A DNA stretch of 64,000 nucleotides from Tillus elongatus. Taxonomy: Eukaryota > Arthropoda > Insecta > Coleoptera > Cleridae. The notes beneath the pieces were generated by a model. That model saw only the letters and a list, made by a program, of their open reading frames with translations. It ran no database searches and was not told the origin of the DNA. Of this stretch, positions 46,785 to 59,031 are shown piece after piece. Each line of letters starts with the position of its first letter. Position 1 is the stretch's first letter. The translations under genes were made by a program, and so were the position numbers. The stretch lies in the NCBI GenBank assembly GCA_964006375.1, contig OZ023263.1:130609954-130673953 (forward strand), given 5' to 3'.

Positions 46785-47291
46785 AAGTCTTAAGTGTCAC
46801 ATAGTTTTCCGTAAAAAGTTTCATGACTTAAAAAATGAAAATTATTTGCTTTATTCATAAGAATAGAGAATAATCAAGTAAAATCGTCAACAAAAAGATC
46901 GGTAAAAGCAATATTTAGCACCATTTTCAAGAAGCTGTTCCTTTTTAAAAGTTGAATTTTTTTGACGTGGTTACACTGCGCACTTGGTCTAGATTACGCA
47001 GAACACAATTTTTTGGAAAAGTTATAATTTTCATAATATATTGGGTGTAAATTAAAGCCGTGTAAAACTTGCAAAAGTTGTTCACCATTTTGTTTTAAAA
47101 ATATTATGGTTTTCCATTATGGATAAGTAATCTAATTTCAATATTTTAAGACCTTTTCTTCAATTTTTTTATTAAGACCTTTTAGCATTTTATACAGTGC
47201 GAAACAAATAAATTGTGAAAATATATTTTAAAAACACTGTACTTTATTTGGAAACGCGTTGACGGATTTTGATGAGATACGTGGTTTGAAA
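46785..47291 (-). repeat. Right inverted arm of the 3.9-kb segment
   Basis: Mirror of 43381-43890, with scattered substitutions and indels. The flanking sequence to its right is not R1-like, so a simple insertion into the LINE is not supported. Confidence 0.85.
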
Positions 47292-47649
47292 GCTATTTAC
47301 TCAAGCTTTTTTCTTAATCACACGATGTTTTGTCTAAATAAGGTTTTTACGCTATGCAGGCTGGCTAATAATTCAATACAATTCAATATAACAATTGTTT
47401 ACGTTGTTAGCCATCAAAATTAGTAATTTCTGCTATATTAGGCCATGTAGATGCAAACAATATTTAAATAACATTGCCGTGGATACCTGTCAAGAGAAGT
47501 TGGCTAATAATTCTTTACAACAAATTTAATAGGTTTGTTGCCAAGCATCCAAGTGTGGTTTTATCATGAGTAATACCATATGTTGAATCACGTTAATCGT
47601 TCTCTGTAAAATATTTATCAACATACTATTTAACAGTTGCTGGATATGG
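47292..47649. other. No gene seen
   Basis: AT-rich spacer with two copies of GGCTAATAATTC about 150 bp apart; nothing else recognised. Confidence 0.45.
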
Positions 47650-47654
47650 ACTTA

Positions 47655-48035
47655 AAAACTGTTGGTAAATTGCTTCGGGTGTTTTGCAGCAGCATCTAAT
47701 TCTATGTAAGCTTTAGTCGCCCATAATTCAGGGTAAGGTGGTTCTGCTTCCAACTCAAATGTTTTATTATTACTAAGGAATCAATTTCAGATTTAATTGG
47801 TTTCTCCACTGCTCACACGGCAGCTAACGATGTAGTAGTTTTCAATATATCACGCAACGGTTTTAAGATGGATTTATATAAACGCTGTAATGTTTCATCT
47901 GCATGTTTCATCTCACATGTATCGTTGTAATCAAACTATCTGGTTTAAAGTATGCACTTGTTCTCCCTTGATTGACTCATCGTGCACGGGATCTGCGAAG
48001 ATGTGTAGTTTGTTTAACATTGCATCCCAATGATT
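47655..48035 (-). pseudogene. Polinton capsid start joined to another Polinton gene fragment
   Basis: About 48030-47975 reads MLNKLHIFADPVHDESI, matching in pattern the major capsid start of copy 1 (MSSKLKIFKDPVFDDAI). Within 80 bp the sequence changes to MKHADETLQRLYKSILKPL and a KPIKSEIDS stretch. That resembles the N-terminal part of the conserved gene at 38998-39300. The join suggests an internal deletion or recombination. Frames are broken and the call is tentative. Confidence 0.45.
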
Positions 48036-48131
48036 TTAGCAACTGTATGTTCTGCAACGATAGAACCATCTTCGATGCAGGTAGTGAAGATACTGAAACT
48101 TCTGGGGCTTGATCGCGGCTGTTATTTATAA

Positions 48132-48852
48132 CTAACATGCCGGAGTGTTGTTCGATTGCAATATCACGAATTCACCTTGAAAATTCACAGGCACTGAATT
48201 CTGATCGACGATGTTCACATTTATATGTAAAATGAGTCGTGTGGTGACGACCATAAAAAGTTTACTCTGTGGGTTTATGTCGTTTGCATAGACCGGATCA
48301 ACCATCAGAGCCAACTCATAAACTGTATGTGTAGGTTTACCATCGTGGTAAGAGCCACTCACCTTGTTGCACTCCAAACGAATTGTTTTTACTTTAACAA
48401 GCTCTACAGGTAAATCTGATTCGTGAACCAGATTTTTAATTAGATATATTCGTGAGGAAAAACCCAATAGAGGAGCTATTGAAGCATCTTCTGTAAAATT
48501 GATGTCGTACTTGCACTGTATCTCAAACTTTAAAGTGTTCTTGTTAGCTTTTAAACTGAAAAGTGTGCTAGCATCTACAATATTACCCGGCTGGAAATTA
48601 TTTAACCTGACATATATACGGGCCATTTGCTTTTGGATACATCGTTCCCTATCGCTTCCATCTTTCTTCAGTTCGGTGTCGAGTGTGAAAAAAATGTAAT
48701 TTATTACACGAAGTTTCTGTGTTTGGTATGGTGTATGTGTGAAAATTTGTAAGTGCTAACGAATGATCAAACCGATGGTCTAACACTATCGGTGGAAATA
48801 TTTCCAGCGACACAGAAGGCGTTTTACCTTTCAACTCGAAGGTTAGCGACAT
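48132..48852 (-). pseudogene. Polinton minor capsid (penton-like) protein, copy 2
   Basis: The N-terminal frame 48852-48649 begins MSLTFELKGKTPSVSLEIFP and includes HSLALTNFHTYTIPN. The C-terminal frame 48626-48132 has FEIQCKYDINFTEDASIAPL, VKTIRLECNKVSGSYHDGKP and VNIVDQNSVPVNFQGEFV. A frameshift near 48640 separates them. This is the same single-jelly-roll vertex protein as at 21414 and 22539; the C-terminal frame is the longest intact piece of it in the window (164 codons). Confidence 0.87.
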
Positions 48853-48954
48853 GACTGAAACACAAACACAAGTTCAACATCTTTTATTTCAAAAATCTTA
48901 AACATAAGTGGCCAAAATTATAAGCATTATATTTCTAATACACATCATGATTAT

Positions 48955-49260
48955 ACATTAGAGTAGAGTCTTTAAGATAACGTTGCAGCTCGATTGCTGG
49001 ATTAAAGTTTCCATACGAATCAAAGCACACAGGAGTGTCACCACGGTTATTAACTGCAACTCAAAGACTACCAGGCTGTTTGTTGGTTTGTAAATTCATA
49101 ATGAACGATTCGTGGTCCATTTGATGGAAAAGCGTCTCACATGTATACACCTCTCAAATATGGGATTTTCATTTTACCAGCAAATTTCATGAGATCTTTA
49201 TCGGTGAATGGTCTTGCTGGTAAATGGATCATTCGTTCTTTGGCTTGTGTAGATATAATC
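48955..49260 (-). pseudogene. Polinton adenain-type protease, copy 2, relic
   Basis: The minus strand shows LPARPFTDKDLMKFAGKMKI, then in another frame HESFIMNLQTNKQPGSL, a stop where the catalytic His-Trp pair would be, and CFDSYGNFNPAIELQRYL. So the catalytic His is lost and two frameshifts are present. It occupies the usual place between the minor virion protein and the minor capsid gene. Confidence 0.75.
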
Positions 49261-49990
49261 CATAACCACTGAGTTCCTTATTCATACACAGCTCATCACC
49301 CGTTTGACTCCCTTACCAACAGCAATCGCCCCCATTGTTTGATTGTGACGTATTGTTTCTTCTAATTTTTATTTAGCTGATTTAGCATCGTCTGCTGCTT
49401 TAGCAATACCACCTAGGACACCCAGTGCTGACAGACCACTAAAAATCAACGGGAGCAGCGGTAGGAAGCCACCACTTTTAGGTATAGGAATAACTCAAGG
49501 TTTCTTAATTTTCTTACGTCCACCGACATTTTTAATAACTTTCCTTGCTACATGTAGTAAATTTTTCACAGACGAAACTTCCTTACCTACATTAAAGCCA
49601 GTATGTTTTTAAATGGTACTTTACCACTAACTTCTCTACGTGTACCACCAAATTTTCTACATTTGATACATTTCACGCCCATACCAAGTTTTCTTTTAGC
49701 TTTCATTGTTTTTGATACACCCCAAGCAGCTACTTTTTCACCAAAACTTGCGTCTTTCGCTCTGACTCTCTCATTAACTCTGTTTTCCAACACTTCGTTA
49801 GCTCGGTGTTTTGATTGAAAATAAGCAATATCGTGATCTCTACAAGCACGATCTAGTGGATTGATACCTTGAGAGCCTCTACTAGGCGTTCTTTAAGTTT
49901 AGTACCAGGTCCACAAAACTGATATCTAGGTATGTGTAACTCGAAAGGTAGTTCGCTTATGAGTGTTAACAAGACCTTCAACGGAATATA
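49261..49990 (-). pseudogene. Polinton minor virion protein with phospholipase-A2-like N-terminus, copy 2
   Basis: Minus-strand reading: about 49928-49890 gives PRYQFCGPGTKLKER, a YxxCGPG calcium-loop-like motif. After a frameshift, about 49870-49820 gives GINPLDRACRDHDIAYFQSK, with the HD pair of secreted and parvovirus-type PLA2 domains. Then come KDASFGEKVAAWGVSKTMKA (49793-49587 frame) and, further on, LPLLPLIFSGLSALGVLGG with KLEETIRHNQTMGAIAVGKG. In capsids such a domain is thought to help membrane passage. Stops and at least three frame changes make it non-coding. Confidence 0.72.
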
Positions 49991-50074
49991 CCAACATTGA
50001 TACTGATAATAATGTGTAGTAAAACACAAGTATTTATACTACAGGTTAACAGGTTTGTTTTAGTTTAGTTAATT

Positions 50075-50262
50075 ATGCGTATTGTAAAACACACAACAGC
50101 AGCATTACCAGTTACAAACCTGGATGATGTTCTTGACGGTTAGATATTTGATAAGTGGGTGTGACAAAACAAATGTCATGCTGAGTTCATTGTTTGAGCC
50201 AAAGGGTTTAAAATTTGAAAACGTTTATGTGTATTCAATGTCTTTGTATTAAGCAAAATATA
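50075..50262 (+). pseudogene. Polinton packaging ATPase N-terminal part, copy 2
   Basis: Begins MRIVKHTTAALPVTNLDDVL, parallel to the copy 1 N-terminus. It then reads, with a frameshift, SGCDKTNVMLSSLFEPKGLK, the P-loop with Gly changed to Asp before the invariant Lys. It is cut at 50265 by the foldback element and resumes at 50821. Confidence 0.75.
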
Positions 50263-50265
50263 TGA

Positions 50266-50810
50266 TGTAAGGCTAGATGTATTCTCACCACAATTAGAAC
50301 CATAGACCGGTTGCGCTCTAATTAAACCTCGTTAGTTGGGTATACTAATTGCAGTGAGAACACACTCATAAGGTATGGCTATGGCAGCCAGCCTCATAGC
50401 ACAATGGTTGTACATAGTCTTTATTTTATAACATTTTGTGTTATTTGGAGCTGTTGTGACAACATACTACTTGGTTCCGCAAAAAGATGGCGACTCCTGT
50501 TTTACATCTCACTTTGTGCTGTGAGGCTGGCTACCATAGCCCTATTACTTTATGGGTGTGTTCTCACTGTAATTAGTATACCGAACTGACGAGCTCTAAT
50601 TAGAGAGAAACCGGTCTACGGTTCTAATTGTGGCGAGAATAGATTTGGCCATACATACATCCCTATTTAGAGAAGAAATTGGCCAGGGCTGACAATTTAC
50701 AAAATTCTTAGTTGTTTGTACGTAGTCTCTATTTTATACCATTTTGTATTACGTGACAACTACTTGGTTCTGCAACGAGATGGCGCCTCCTGTCTTACAT
50801 CTCACTTTGT
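50266..50810. mobile_element. Foldback family 2 element inserted in the ATPase gene
   Basis: Inverted arms of about 130 bp, 50272-50400 and 50515-50655 (TGTATTCTCACCACAATTAG against its complement), surround a 115-bp loop. A second, partial loop copy follows at 50690-50810. The 13 bp GCAAAATATATGA occur on both sides (50253-50265 and 50811-50823), a target duplication within the ATPase gene. No coding capacity. Related sequence at 29683-29965. Confidence 0.82.
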
Positions 50811-50820
50811 GCAAAATATA

Positions 50821-51000
50821 TGAAGTTGAAGGAAGTGCTGGATGTTACAAAAGGCGTTGGTTATCACCCATATAGTGGAAACGAAGTATATTAGATCCTG
50901 CAGACGCCTTAGGAAACTCAATCTTTATATTTGATGATGTGGCGTGCGATAAAAAAGATAAAATAAATACACTCAAGACATCCAAGTATAAAGCATTAGA
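50821..51000 (+). pseudogene. Polinton packaging ATPase middle part, copy 2
   Basis: After the foldback, KLKEVLDVTKGVGYHPYSGN and then LGNSIFIFDDVACDKKDKIN, the Walker B region, match copy 1. Homology fades at about 51000, so the C-terminus is missing. A stop separates the two stretches. Confidence 0.78.
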
Positions 51001-51239
51001 AAGTAAAAGAATAATGTTGACTTATCTTGCTAATAGAATTAAAATAGAAGACAAAGATAATCGTAGAGCAATTGGAGAAACATGATATTCTGTGGAGTAA
51101 TTTTCGTTTTGCTACGTGGGGGCCATGGTGCTGTAACGTAGCCGTATAAGTTCCCGATGCCACGCCGTAACCTTGCAAACATCCCCAATGTCGAGGGTTC
51201 CTTCGTGATAAGAACGTTTCTGTAATGAATTACTGACTG

Positions 51240-51960
51240 GCGGCAAAACATTTAAAATTTTTTACGATAGTCTCTGCCACGTTCCAGTGACTAATTGTGC
51301 TAGTTATGTATCTTATTATACAATATGGTACTAAAAAGTACTTAGCCTACAACAGAAGATGCAATAATGTTTAAAAACGAAATTTTCTTTATTCAACACA
51401 ATCTGGTGGGGATAAACCTAAAAACAGAGTAGGTGGTCAACCAATTCAAAGCCAGCTTTTACATTTGTTTGCGCAATTAACAACTTGCGAGGGGTGTGGC
51501 GGTGTCTTGTATAAAGGACACACCTTTCGCCATTTTAGCGGCTTTTTTACAAAATTTTCTCTTATAATTAAGTTAGTAACTCGCTATAGTAATGCTTCCA
51601 TGACAATTCTACTTTTAGAAAATGTAGTAAAATTATCCCTTTGTCTCAGAAAGCTGGTTTTGTCAGCCGACTTTTGATAACGGAATTTTCCAGATCGTGG
51701 ACAACCGGAATGATTTCACAATTTCTATTATTATTTAGTCTTTGGATTCATAATCCAAAGTTGATGGACCCATGTTTCATCGATAGTGACACGGCGACAC
51801 AAACAGTTTAAACTCTCCTCTTTAAAGCGTAGGTAAAATTCCTTCGACATTATCAAACGGGCACGCTTTTAATTAGCGTTCAAATATTTCGATTCATTTT
51901 GTCGATAGCTTTCTCATTTTCAAATCACAATGAAAAAAATACAAGAAGATAAGAAGCTAA
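51240..51960 (-). pseudogene. Mariner (Mos1-like) transposase relic
   Basis: The minus strand at 51855-51738 reads MSKEFYLRFKEESLNCLCRR then VTIDETWVHQLWIMNPK. The VTIDETW..H box is the first catalytic Asp region of DD34D mariners. Downstream (to about 51440) the reading is broken and the third-Asp region (normally followed by LAPSDY-type text) is unrecognisable. Short, frameshifted, no inverted repeats found. It is different from the DD41D element at 36 kb. Confidence 0.6.
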
Positions 51961-52285
51961 CATATATGAATGTGTAGGTAACAAGAAGCTACATATATGC
52001 AAATAAAATATAATAGCTTCATATAATTTGACAATGTAACTACCAAAGACATCCTTTTAATGTTTTTTTAATTTTAATTTTCTAGTTTGTACCAAATGGT
52101 ACTTGTTATAAATTTAAATACTTACCGCTGCCGGAACGCAACAGGTTAGCCAACCGCACAGTAGCTAAGTTCATGTGAATAAAATAGATGGAAATGACAT
52201 TTTCAGCTTTTTATTACAGTGCAGGATTTTTAGCAAATAACGTTGGAAAATTGAAAAATAAATGGCTAAATAAACACGTGGCACG
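51961..52285. other. No gene seen
   Basis: AT-rich spacer; a 20-bp direct repeat around AAGAAGCTACATATATG-like text at about 51950-52000 is the only structure noted. Confidence 0.45.
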
Positions 52286-52289
52286 TGCA

Positions 52290-52545
52290 GTACGTGAACG
52301 CCCTGGGTGGACCAGTGGTAAGAACGTGTGCCTTTGTACCGAAGGGTACTGAGTTCGATTCCCAAGGTTCCCCTTTCACTTTTTCAGGACATATTCTAGA
52401 ATTAACATTAACCGAGGTTGTGGCATGGTATTTGAGCAAGTTGAATGTCTACACATTCCGTTCTTTGGAGGGGGCGTAAAGCCATCGGTCCCATGTCCAT
52501 GCGATGTTGGGAACATTAAATATACCTGCCCTCCTTACAGAAAGT
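52290..52545 (+). mobile_element. tRNA-derived SINE, most complete copy
   Basis: The head at 52296-52373 is tRNA-like: A-box region TGGACCAGTGGTAAGAA and B-box GAGTTCGATTCCC at the right spacing. The body then has AACCGAGGTTGTGGCAT, TTTGAGCAAGTTGAATGTCT and CATGCGATGTTGGGAACATT, shared with copies at 34.8, 56.4 and 58.1 kb. SINEs are pol III-transcribed and moved by LINE enzymes. The LINE partner is not identified. Confidence 0.78.
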
Positions 52546-53140
52546 CGGGAGTTCCGCAAAATTTCCAGAATAGTGAGATGAAACTGCGATTGGTCATAGT
52601 CACGCAAATAGACCGACGTTAAAAGTACAAAAACCATCTCATAAGAACGTATCAATGTTTCTTCCACTGAATTTATCTTCATTTATTTTTTATCCCCACA
52701 AAAAGTTCGACTATTCGTAGGAAACAAAAAAATATAAACTTTTTCTAATTTTATTCAAACATTGTGGCAAAGGACAAAATACATAAGCAGAACAACTAAC
52801 ACAAATTACTCATATATGATAATGTTTTAGTGATCTCTTAAGTTGAAGTTGACATATAAAAACAACTTCATTTATGTAACACATTTTGTATTTGATATTA
52901 CTGCAAGAAGTTAGTAACACATTTTTTTAAAACGAAATGTGAAAACGATGAGAAGTGAAGTAAGGTACTAACACATTACATGGGTATATTTGAACATACA
53001 TATGTTCAACTATACGGACGAATTTAGGTATAAAAAAATGCTATTCCATATTTAAGACCATACAATTTCATAAGCATTTACTTTCGTTAAAATGATCTTG
53101 TAGGTTTCGGTAAATCTGCAGTTTAAGCCCGCGAGTCCTC
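52546..53140. other. No gene seen
   Basis: AT-rich sequence without recognised coding, RNA or repeat features. Confidence 0.5.
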
Positions 53141-53167
53141 GAGCACTAGAATTTCGTCCTTGGAGTT

Positions 53168-53288
53168 CACGCGCTGTTGTCACATCCTTCTGCCGCGCGG
53201 TTAAGTGTAGGTTAGGAATGTCAGTTCAAGCAGCCCTTTAGAGCAATAAGCACCGTCCGCCAGAAGGATAGGGCAACAACGCGTGCAT
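53168..53288. repeat. GC-rich inverted repeat upstream of the Harbinger-like gene
   Basis: 53170-53205 (CGCGCTGTTGTCACATCCTT, then CTGCCGCGCGG) pairs with 53258-53285 (CCGCCAGAAGGATAGGGCAA, then CAACGCG). Could be a terminal or subterminal repeat of the element encoding the next gene, but the matching right end was not found. Confidence 0.5.
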
Positions 53289-53367
53289 AAACTGCAGATG
53301 TGCCTGTAGTTGCTTTCATATTCTACTAGCACTGCCGATACACGTTCTATTATTCTTTTTATTCAAG

Positions 53368-54881
53368 TTGGTGCAAGACTTGGAAAATTACATGAAGTAT
53401 CAATTAATGGGCCAGCAAGTTAAAAATTTGAAATTAAGGACAGGGATGATTACACATATATTTATGTGCCATAAAACAAAAAAGGAACATAAAAAAAGAC
53501 ATTTTCCTGAAAAAAGAAGACGTCGTGAACTTTTAAGGGAACTAGAAATAGAAGCTGCCCCACCATACTTGTCTGCTGAAAATAAAGACGATAAAGTGGA
53601 GGAGGCTTTTGGTGAAGAACCTACTGCAGTACAAGTTCCAGCTGGTATTGTTGAATTGGTGACCTCGACTTTAGATAAAAGCATACAAGTGAACTTGCGA
53701 CCAAAGTTTCGAAGTAAGGCAACTAAGACAGAACAAATATGTACTTACATAGGTTTATCACCAATCAAAGTACCAGTTTTGTCGTCTACGTTAAAGCCCC
53801 ACAGTATAGTGAAAATGGTGTCTTTTGCTGAGAGTACAGTTTCTTCTGCAAGGTCAGTCAAAACCAAAGAATGTGATTATATGATTATAACTTAACTCAC
53901 AGTAGTTCTTCAAGTAGCATGGAGTTTGTAAAAGAATTTGAGGAAACTGAATTTAAGGAACACATATTGAAAGAAACGATATGGAGCATAGAACGAGACC
54001 CTAAACTTTTTCTAGGTTTACACTGGTAAGATAATAACTTTCTACTGAGAAAGTTATCATCTAATAAAAATGTTGGCTGCAACAGCTCCATTGCCAGTGA
54101 AAAATATATTCATAACCTTGAAGAAGATACGTTTAAATGATTCATTTGCTATCTTAGCGTCGATTTTGGCATGTCCGTAAGTAACTTAAGCAGGATCTTT
54201 GCTAAAAGTATTGTGATACTATCGGAGTTCCTTCCACAGTTAATTTATTGGCCAGATATCAAAACTATTCGACGCCATTTACCTATTCCATTTAGAGCGA
54301 GGTATGGAAAAGTAGTTTCGATCATCGATTGTTTGGAAATTCAAATAGAGAAACCTAGTAACCCCATAAATTAGGCTCTAACATGGTCTGAATACAAGAA
54401 GGGGAATACAATAAAATATCTCATATCATGTACGCCAGATGGACCGGTCTCGTTCATTTTCAAGAGCTATGGCGGAAGAGCTTCAGATGTTATGATCCTA
54501 GAAGATTCAGGATATGCAGAACGACTACAACCTGGGATAGCAGTAATGTTCGATAGAGAGTTTAAAAATCTTACAAACCTTTTACAACAGAAAGACTGTG
54601 TACTTATTAGGCCACATTCAGTATCTGCTGCAACTCCGAGTTCTGACGAAGTGAAGCAGTCGAAACGGATAGCTGCATTACGTGTGCATGTGGAGAGAGT
54701 CATAGGAAGACTGCGGGAGTTTAACATGCTGCTACCACATGCTTGTGTTGACAACCATTTAACTTCTATAATGGGTCGTGTGATAGTGTGTGCTTGTGCC
54801 ATTATAAACAGTCAAAAACATTTATTCCAAATGAAATTTAAAAATTTATATTATTTCTATAAGATTAAAAGAAGCGGATAA
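53368..54881 (+). pseudogene. ISL2EU/PIF-Harbinger-type DDE transposase
   Basis: The frame at 53368 gives an N-terminal region with a basic stretch (KKRHFPEKRRRRELLRELE). After a break the sequence reads KKIRLNDSFAILA-like text and FGMSVSNLSRIFAKSIVILS (54140-54250), the helix-turn-helix of this family. Then the DDE_Tnp_4 domain follows: VVSIIDCLEIQIEKP with the first Asp, SFIFKSYGGRASD, VMFDREF (second Asp; relatives have DRGF) and RVHVERVIGRLREF with the Glu. The enzyme would excise and insert the element. A stop at 53893 and breaks near 54170, 54372 and 54480 show it is a relic. Confidence 0.82.
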
Positions 54882-55017
54882 GAAGTGATTATTCATTTTG
54901 CAAACTTATATGTGTAATTTGACAATTTAAAAATGTTGTTAATAATAGTTGTTCACATAACACGTAGGATATAGACATTATTATATATAAATATAGCGGC
55001 AATGACAGTGGCCTTGG

Positions 55018-55088
55018 CACTGGTAGTCTAATGGTAGAATACCTGACCAACTTATCTAGGAGACCTGGGTTTGAATCCCACTCAGGGC
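55018..55088 (+). other. tRNA-Gly-like segment (SINE head or tRNA pseudogene)
   Basis: GGTAGTCTAATGGTAGAAT resembles a tRNA A-box and D-arm, and TGGGTTTGAATCCCA a T-arm with a paired stem. The acceptor ends (GGCACT... and ...AGGGCAA) do not pair well and the anticodon arm is distorted. A tRNA-derived SINE head is more likely than a functional tRNA. Confidence 0.45.
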
Positions 55089-55369
55089 AATCAAAATTTC
55101 ATATTTCTAAACTTTATTTAAAGTCCCAACGAGCCAAATTTCATTTGAAACTGGCAAGTATAGTACCAGTTTGTGACGGTTCATCAATTTGTGACGGATT
55201 TTTTGGTCCGCCACAATTTTTATAGCTAAGAAACCGAATTACGAAGGTTAGTTTTGTACGAAAAACATAAAACTATGAGATCGGTTATAATTCGCTTACG
55301 GGATAGCAGTACTTACCTTGCTTAGATAACCATATTTGTGACAGTTTGAATAAAACTAGCAACAGCGCC

Positions 55370-55600
55370 CTCTGCATGAGTGTTTTAAATTAAGCATTAC
55401 CATATTTGTGGAAGATTTTTTAAACACAGACACAACAAGTTTGTGGCGGATTTCTAAAAATAGAATCTGCAGTGTTGCCGATTGAATACTGGCTCTTTGG
55501 AATGGGAGCAGTTCGTTTGTGTCTTGAGTACAATCTTGTATGACTAAAAGGTTCAAGCAGGTAGTTTCTTTTGTCATCATGGAATAATACGGATTATATT
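55370..55600. repeat. Dispersed repeat, first copy (partner at 56925-57060)
   Basis: GATTGAATACTGGCTCTTTG through AATGGGAGCAGTTCGTTTGT to ATAATAC(G/C)GAATATATTATA recurs at 56925-57060 in the same orientation with few differences. No gene. Confidence 0.75.
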
Positions 55601-55609
55601 ATACTGCTC

Positions 55610-55770
55610 CTAAGGCAAGATATCCACTAAATTTCATTAAAATAACTTTGTAATATACATGGTAAGGTCTCTCCCAAGGCAACATATGTAGTAAATAGCC
55701 ATCAATAAAAGAGGCACTTGCCAAGTTTCATCACAATCGGTTAATTATTTTTTGAGTTATCGAATGGATA

Positions 55771-55851
<81 letters not shown>

Positions 55852-55985
55852 ATATAAAAATTGAAACTGACCCCGGATGTGGGTTCTAGGGGTCCTAGTT
55901 TCGCGCTCCTTTAAAAAAAATTTGCAAAGTCTCACCATCGATACCTTTCTATTGGTGTTTTTTTTAAATAAAAATGCACTAATAC
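55610..55985 (+). repeat. Two-module (TA)n repeat family, copy at 55.6 kb
   Basis: Left module from AAGGCAAGATATCCACTAAA to TTATCGAATGGATACC, (TA)n at 55773-55848, then the right module AAATTGAAACTGACCCCGGA to AAAAATGCACTAA. The left module is shortened internally. Confidence 0.85.
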
Positions 55986-56039
55986 TTGACATTTGTTCGT
56001 TGAAACTCGAATAATATAACGTTTCATTAAAACAGATTT

Positions 56040-56205
56040 GTTATTTTCGGAGAAAAATTTTTTTCTAAAGAAAACTCAAAATTTTCCCGGAAAACCATGT
56101 CCGATTATCCTGGATAACGAACTCATCCAAGCCATCAATAAAAGAGAGGCACTTGCCGAGTTTAATCAAAATCGGTTAATTATTTTTTGAGTTATCGGAT
56201 GGATA

Positions 56206-56299
<94 letters not shown>

Positions 56300-56940
56300 T
56301 AACGTGTTAGGGTTTGTTTATTAGAAAACTTTTAATTTCATCAAACAGCTGGTATTCTGTGCTGAAATCTTTAACGTGCCCAACATCCCATGGTACTCGA
56401 GACTGACAGCTTAACGCCCGCACTTAAGGGCTGACCGTGCAGATGTTCAGATTGCTCAAACACAATGCCACAACCTCGGCTAATGTTAACTTACAGTATG
56501 TACTGAAAAATAATTTGGCGTTTCTACTGTGAGTTGAACGCGGGAGGCTTAGGCTTGAGCTATGTTGTTTATGTTTGCTGATTTTATTGTAAAGAAATAC
56601 GAATCTGATTTATTGTACAAAGTAATGCAAACTAAAAGCTCGGTTTTTTGTTAGTTTTCGATTTAAAAAACATAATCTTTTCAACGAGGCATTGGCTGTC
56701 CATCCGTCGGTTCTTCCGTCTGAATGTTACACCTATAGTGTCCACATTCATTGACATAGTATTTTACAGTTCACATACAGATGTACTTTCACACTTAGAC
56801 CTAGGGGAAAGTAGTTTGATCTCCCTGTTGTCAAAACTACCCATGTAACGGGAAGGGAATGCCAGAAAAAGAAACTTCCGTAAATAGTGAAACTAATAGT
56901 CCCTCTAAAGTTAGAAAACTATGAATACTGGCTCTTTTGT
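56040..56940 (+). repeat. Tandem segmental repeat, unit A
   Basis: Left module, (TA)n at 56208-56296, then, without a right module, sequence AACGT(G)TTAGGGTTTGTTTA to about 56890. The part after the (TA)n is about 93 percent identical to 57955-58560. It includes an inverted SINE core (56370-56500, minus) and a 66-codon frame also seen in unit B, with no known motif. Confidence 0.85.
56370..56545 (-). repeat. SINE core, copy 3 (inside unit A)
   Basis: The minus strand reads GCCGAGGTTGTGGCATTGTG, TTTGAGCAATCTGAACATCT and GATGTTGGGCACGTTAAAGA, the ordered blocks of the SINE at 52290. Confidence 0.8.
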
Positions 56941-57299
56941 AATGGGAGCAGTTCATTTGTTGTGTCTTGAGTATAATCATGTATGACTAAAAGGTTCAAG
57001 CAGGTAGTTTCTTTTGTCATCATGGAATAATACCGAATATATTATACTGCTCAGGGTAGTGTTGTGTTTGTAATAAAACCTTTAAGGCAATATCTGTCTT
57101 TTATAATAAGAATATATATTTTATACTTATAAGATGTGCATTTTAATAATAAATCGAATGCCCAAGTATTGAAAACAATACCGAGACGAAACTTCATATA
57201 TAAATAAATTTAAAAAGTTCGGGATGCAGCAAGTGAGTTATGGTAGTGAATTTTTATTAAATGCTTCAACCTTGAATAACTCAATTTTCTATAAACTTA

Positions 57300-58575
<1,276 letters not shown>

Positions 58576-58639
58576 GGACGCAGAATGTACGTTATGGTAA
58601 TGAATTTTCATGAAAATAATCTGGCACCTAACATTTGTT

Positions 58640-58938
58640 TTAATTCAATGCTTAGGTTTAATTTTCTTTCTTGTAACGCAGAGCTCTAAATTTTGGTGTA
58701 TAGTTTATTTTTATAACGTAAACCGATGTGCCAAATCTTGTCGCTATAGATTTGTTATTTTAAAATAAAATAAAATAAAATTCCGAAAGAAAACCCAATT
58801 TTTTCCTGAAAACCTGGTCCGATTTCCCTGGCTAACAAACTTATCCAAGCCACAGAAAGGTACCTGCCAAATTTCATCAAAATCTTCATCATTATCTTTA
58901 GAGTAATCGGTGTGATACATATACACACACACACACAC

Positions 58939-59023
<85 letters not shown>
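58640..59023 (+). repeat. Two-module family left part with (CA)n-(TA)n
   Basis: CTGGTCCGATTTCCCTGGCT and ACTTATCCAAGCCA mark the left module; (CA)n runs 58923-58941 and (TA)n 58942-59023. The mariner-family element follows, so the right module is displaced or lost. Confidence 0.8.
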
Positions 59024-59025
<2 letters not shown>

Positions 59026-59031
59026 TATATA

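Larger units (their letters stand above)
47650..51000. mobile_element. Polinton/Maverick fragment, copy 2
   Basis: On the minus strand from 49987 come the minor virion protein with PLA2-like N-terminus, protease relic, minor capsid gene and the start of the major capsid gene. Divergently on the plus strand from 50075 is the ATPase, split by a foldback element. The gene order mirrors copy 1 but the sequence is clearly diverged, so it is a separate lineage or older copy. All genes are broken. Confidence 0.88.

Noticed and set aside
52296..52373. Functional tRNA genes at 52.3, 55.0 and 35.9 kb
   Set aside because: A and B boxes are present but acceptor and anticodon stems pair poorly, and SINE body sequence follows at 52.3 kb.
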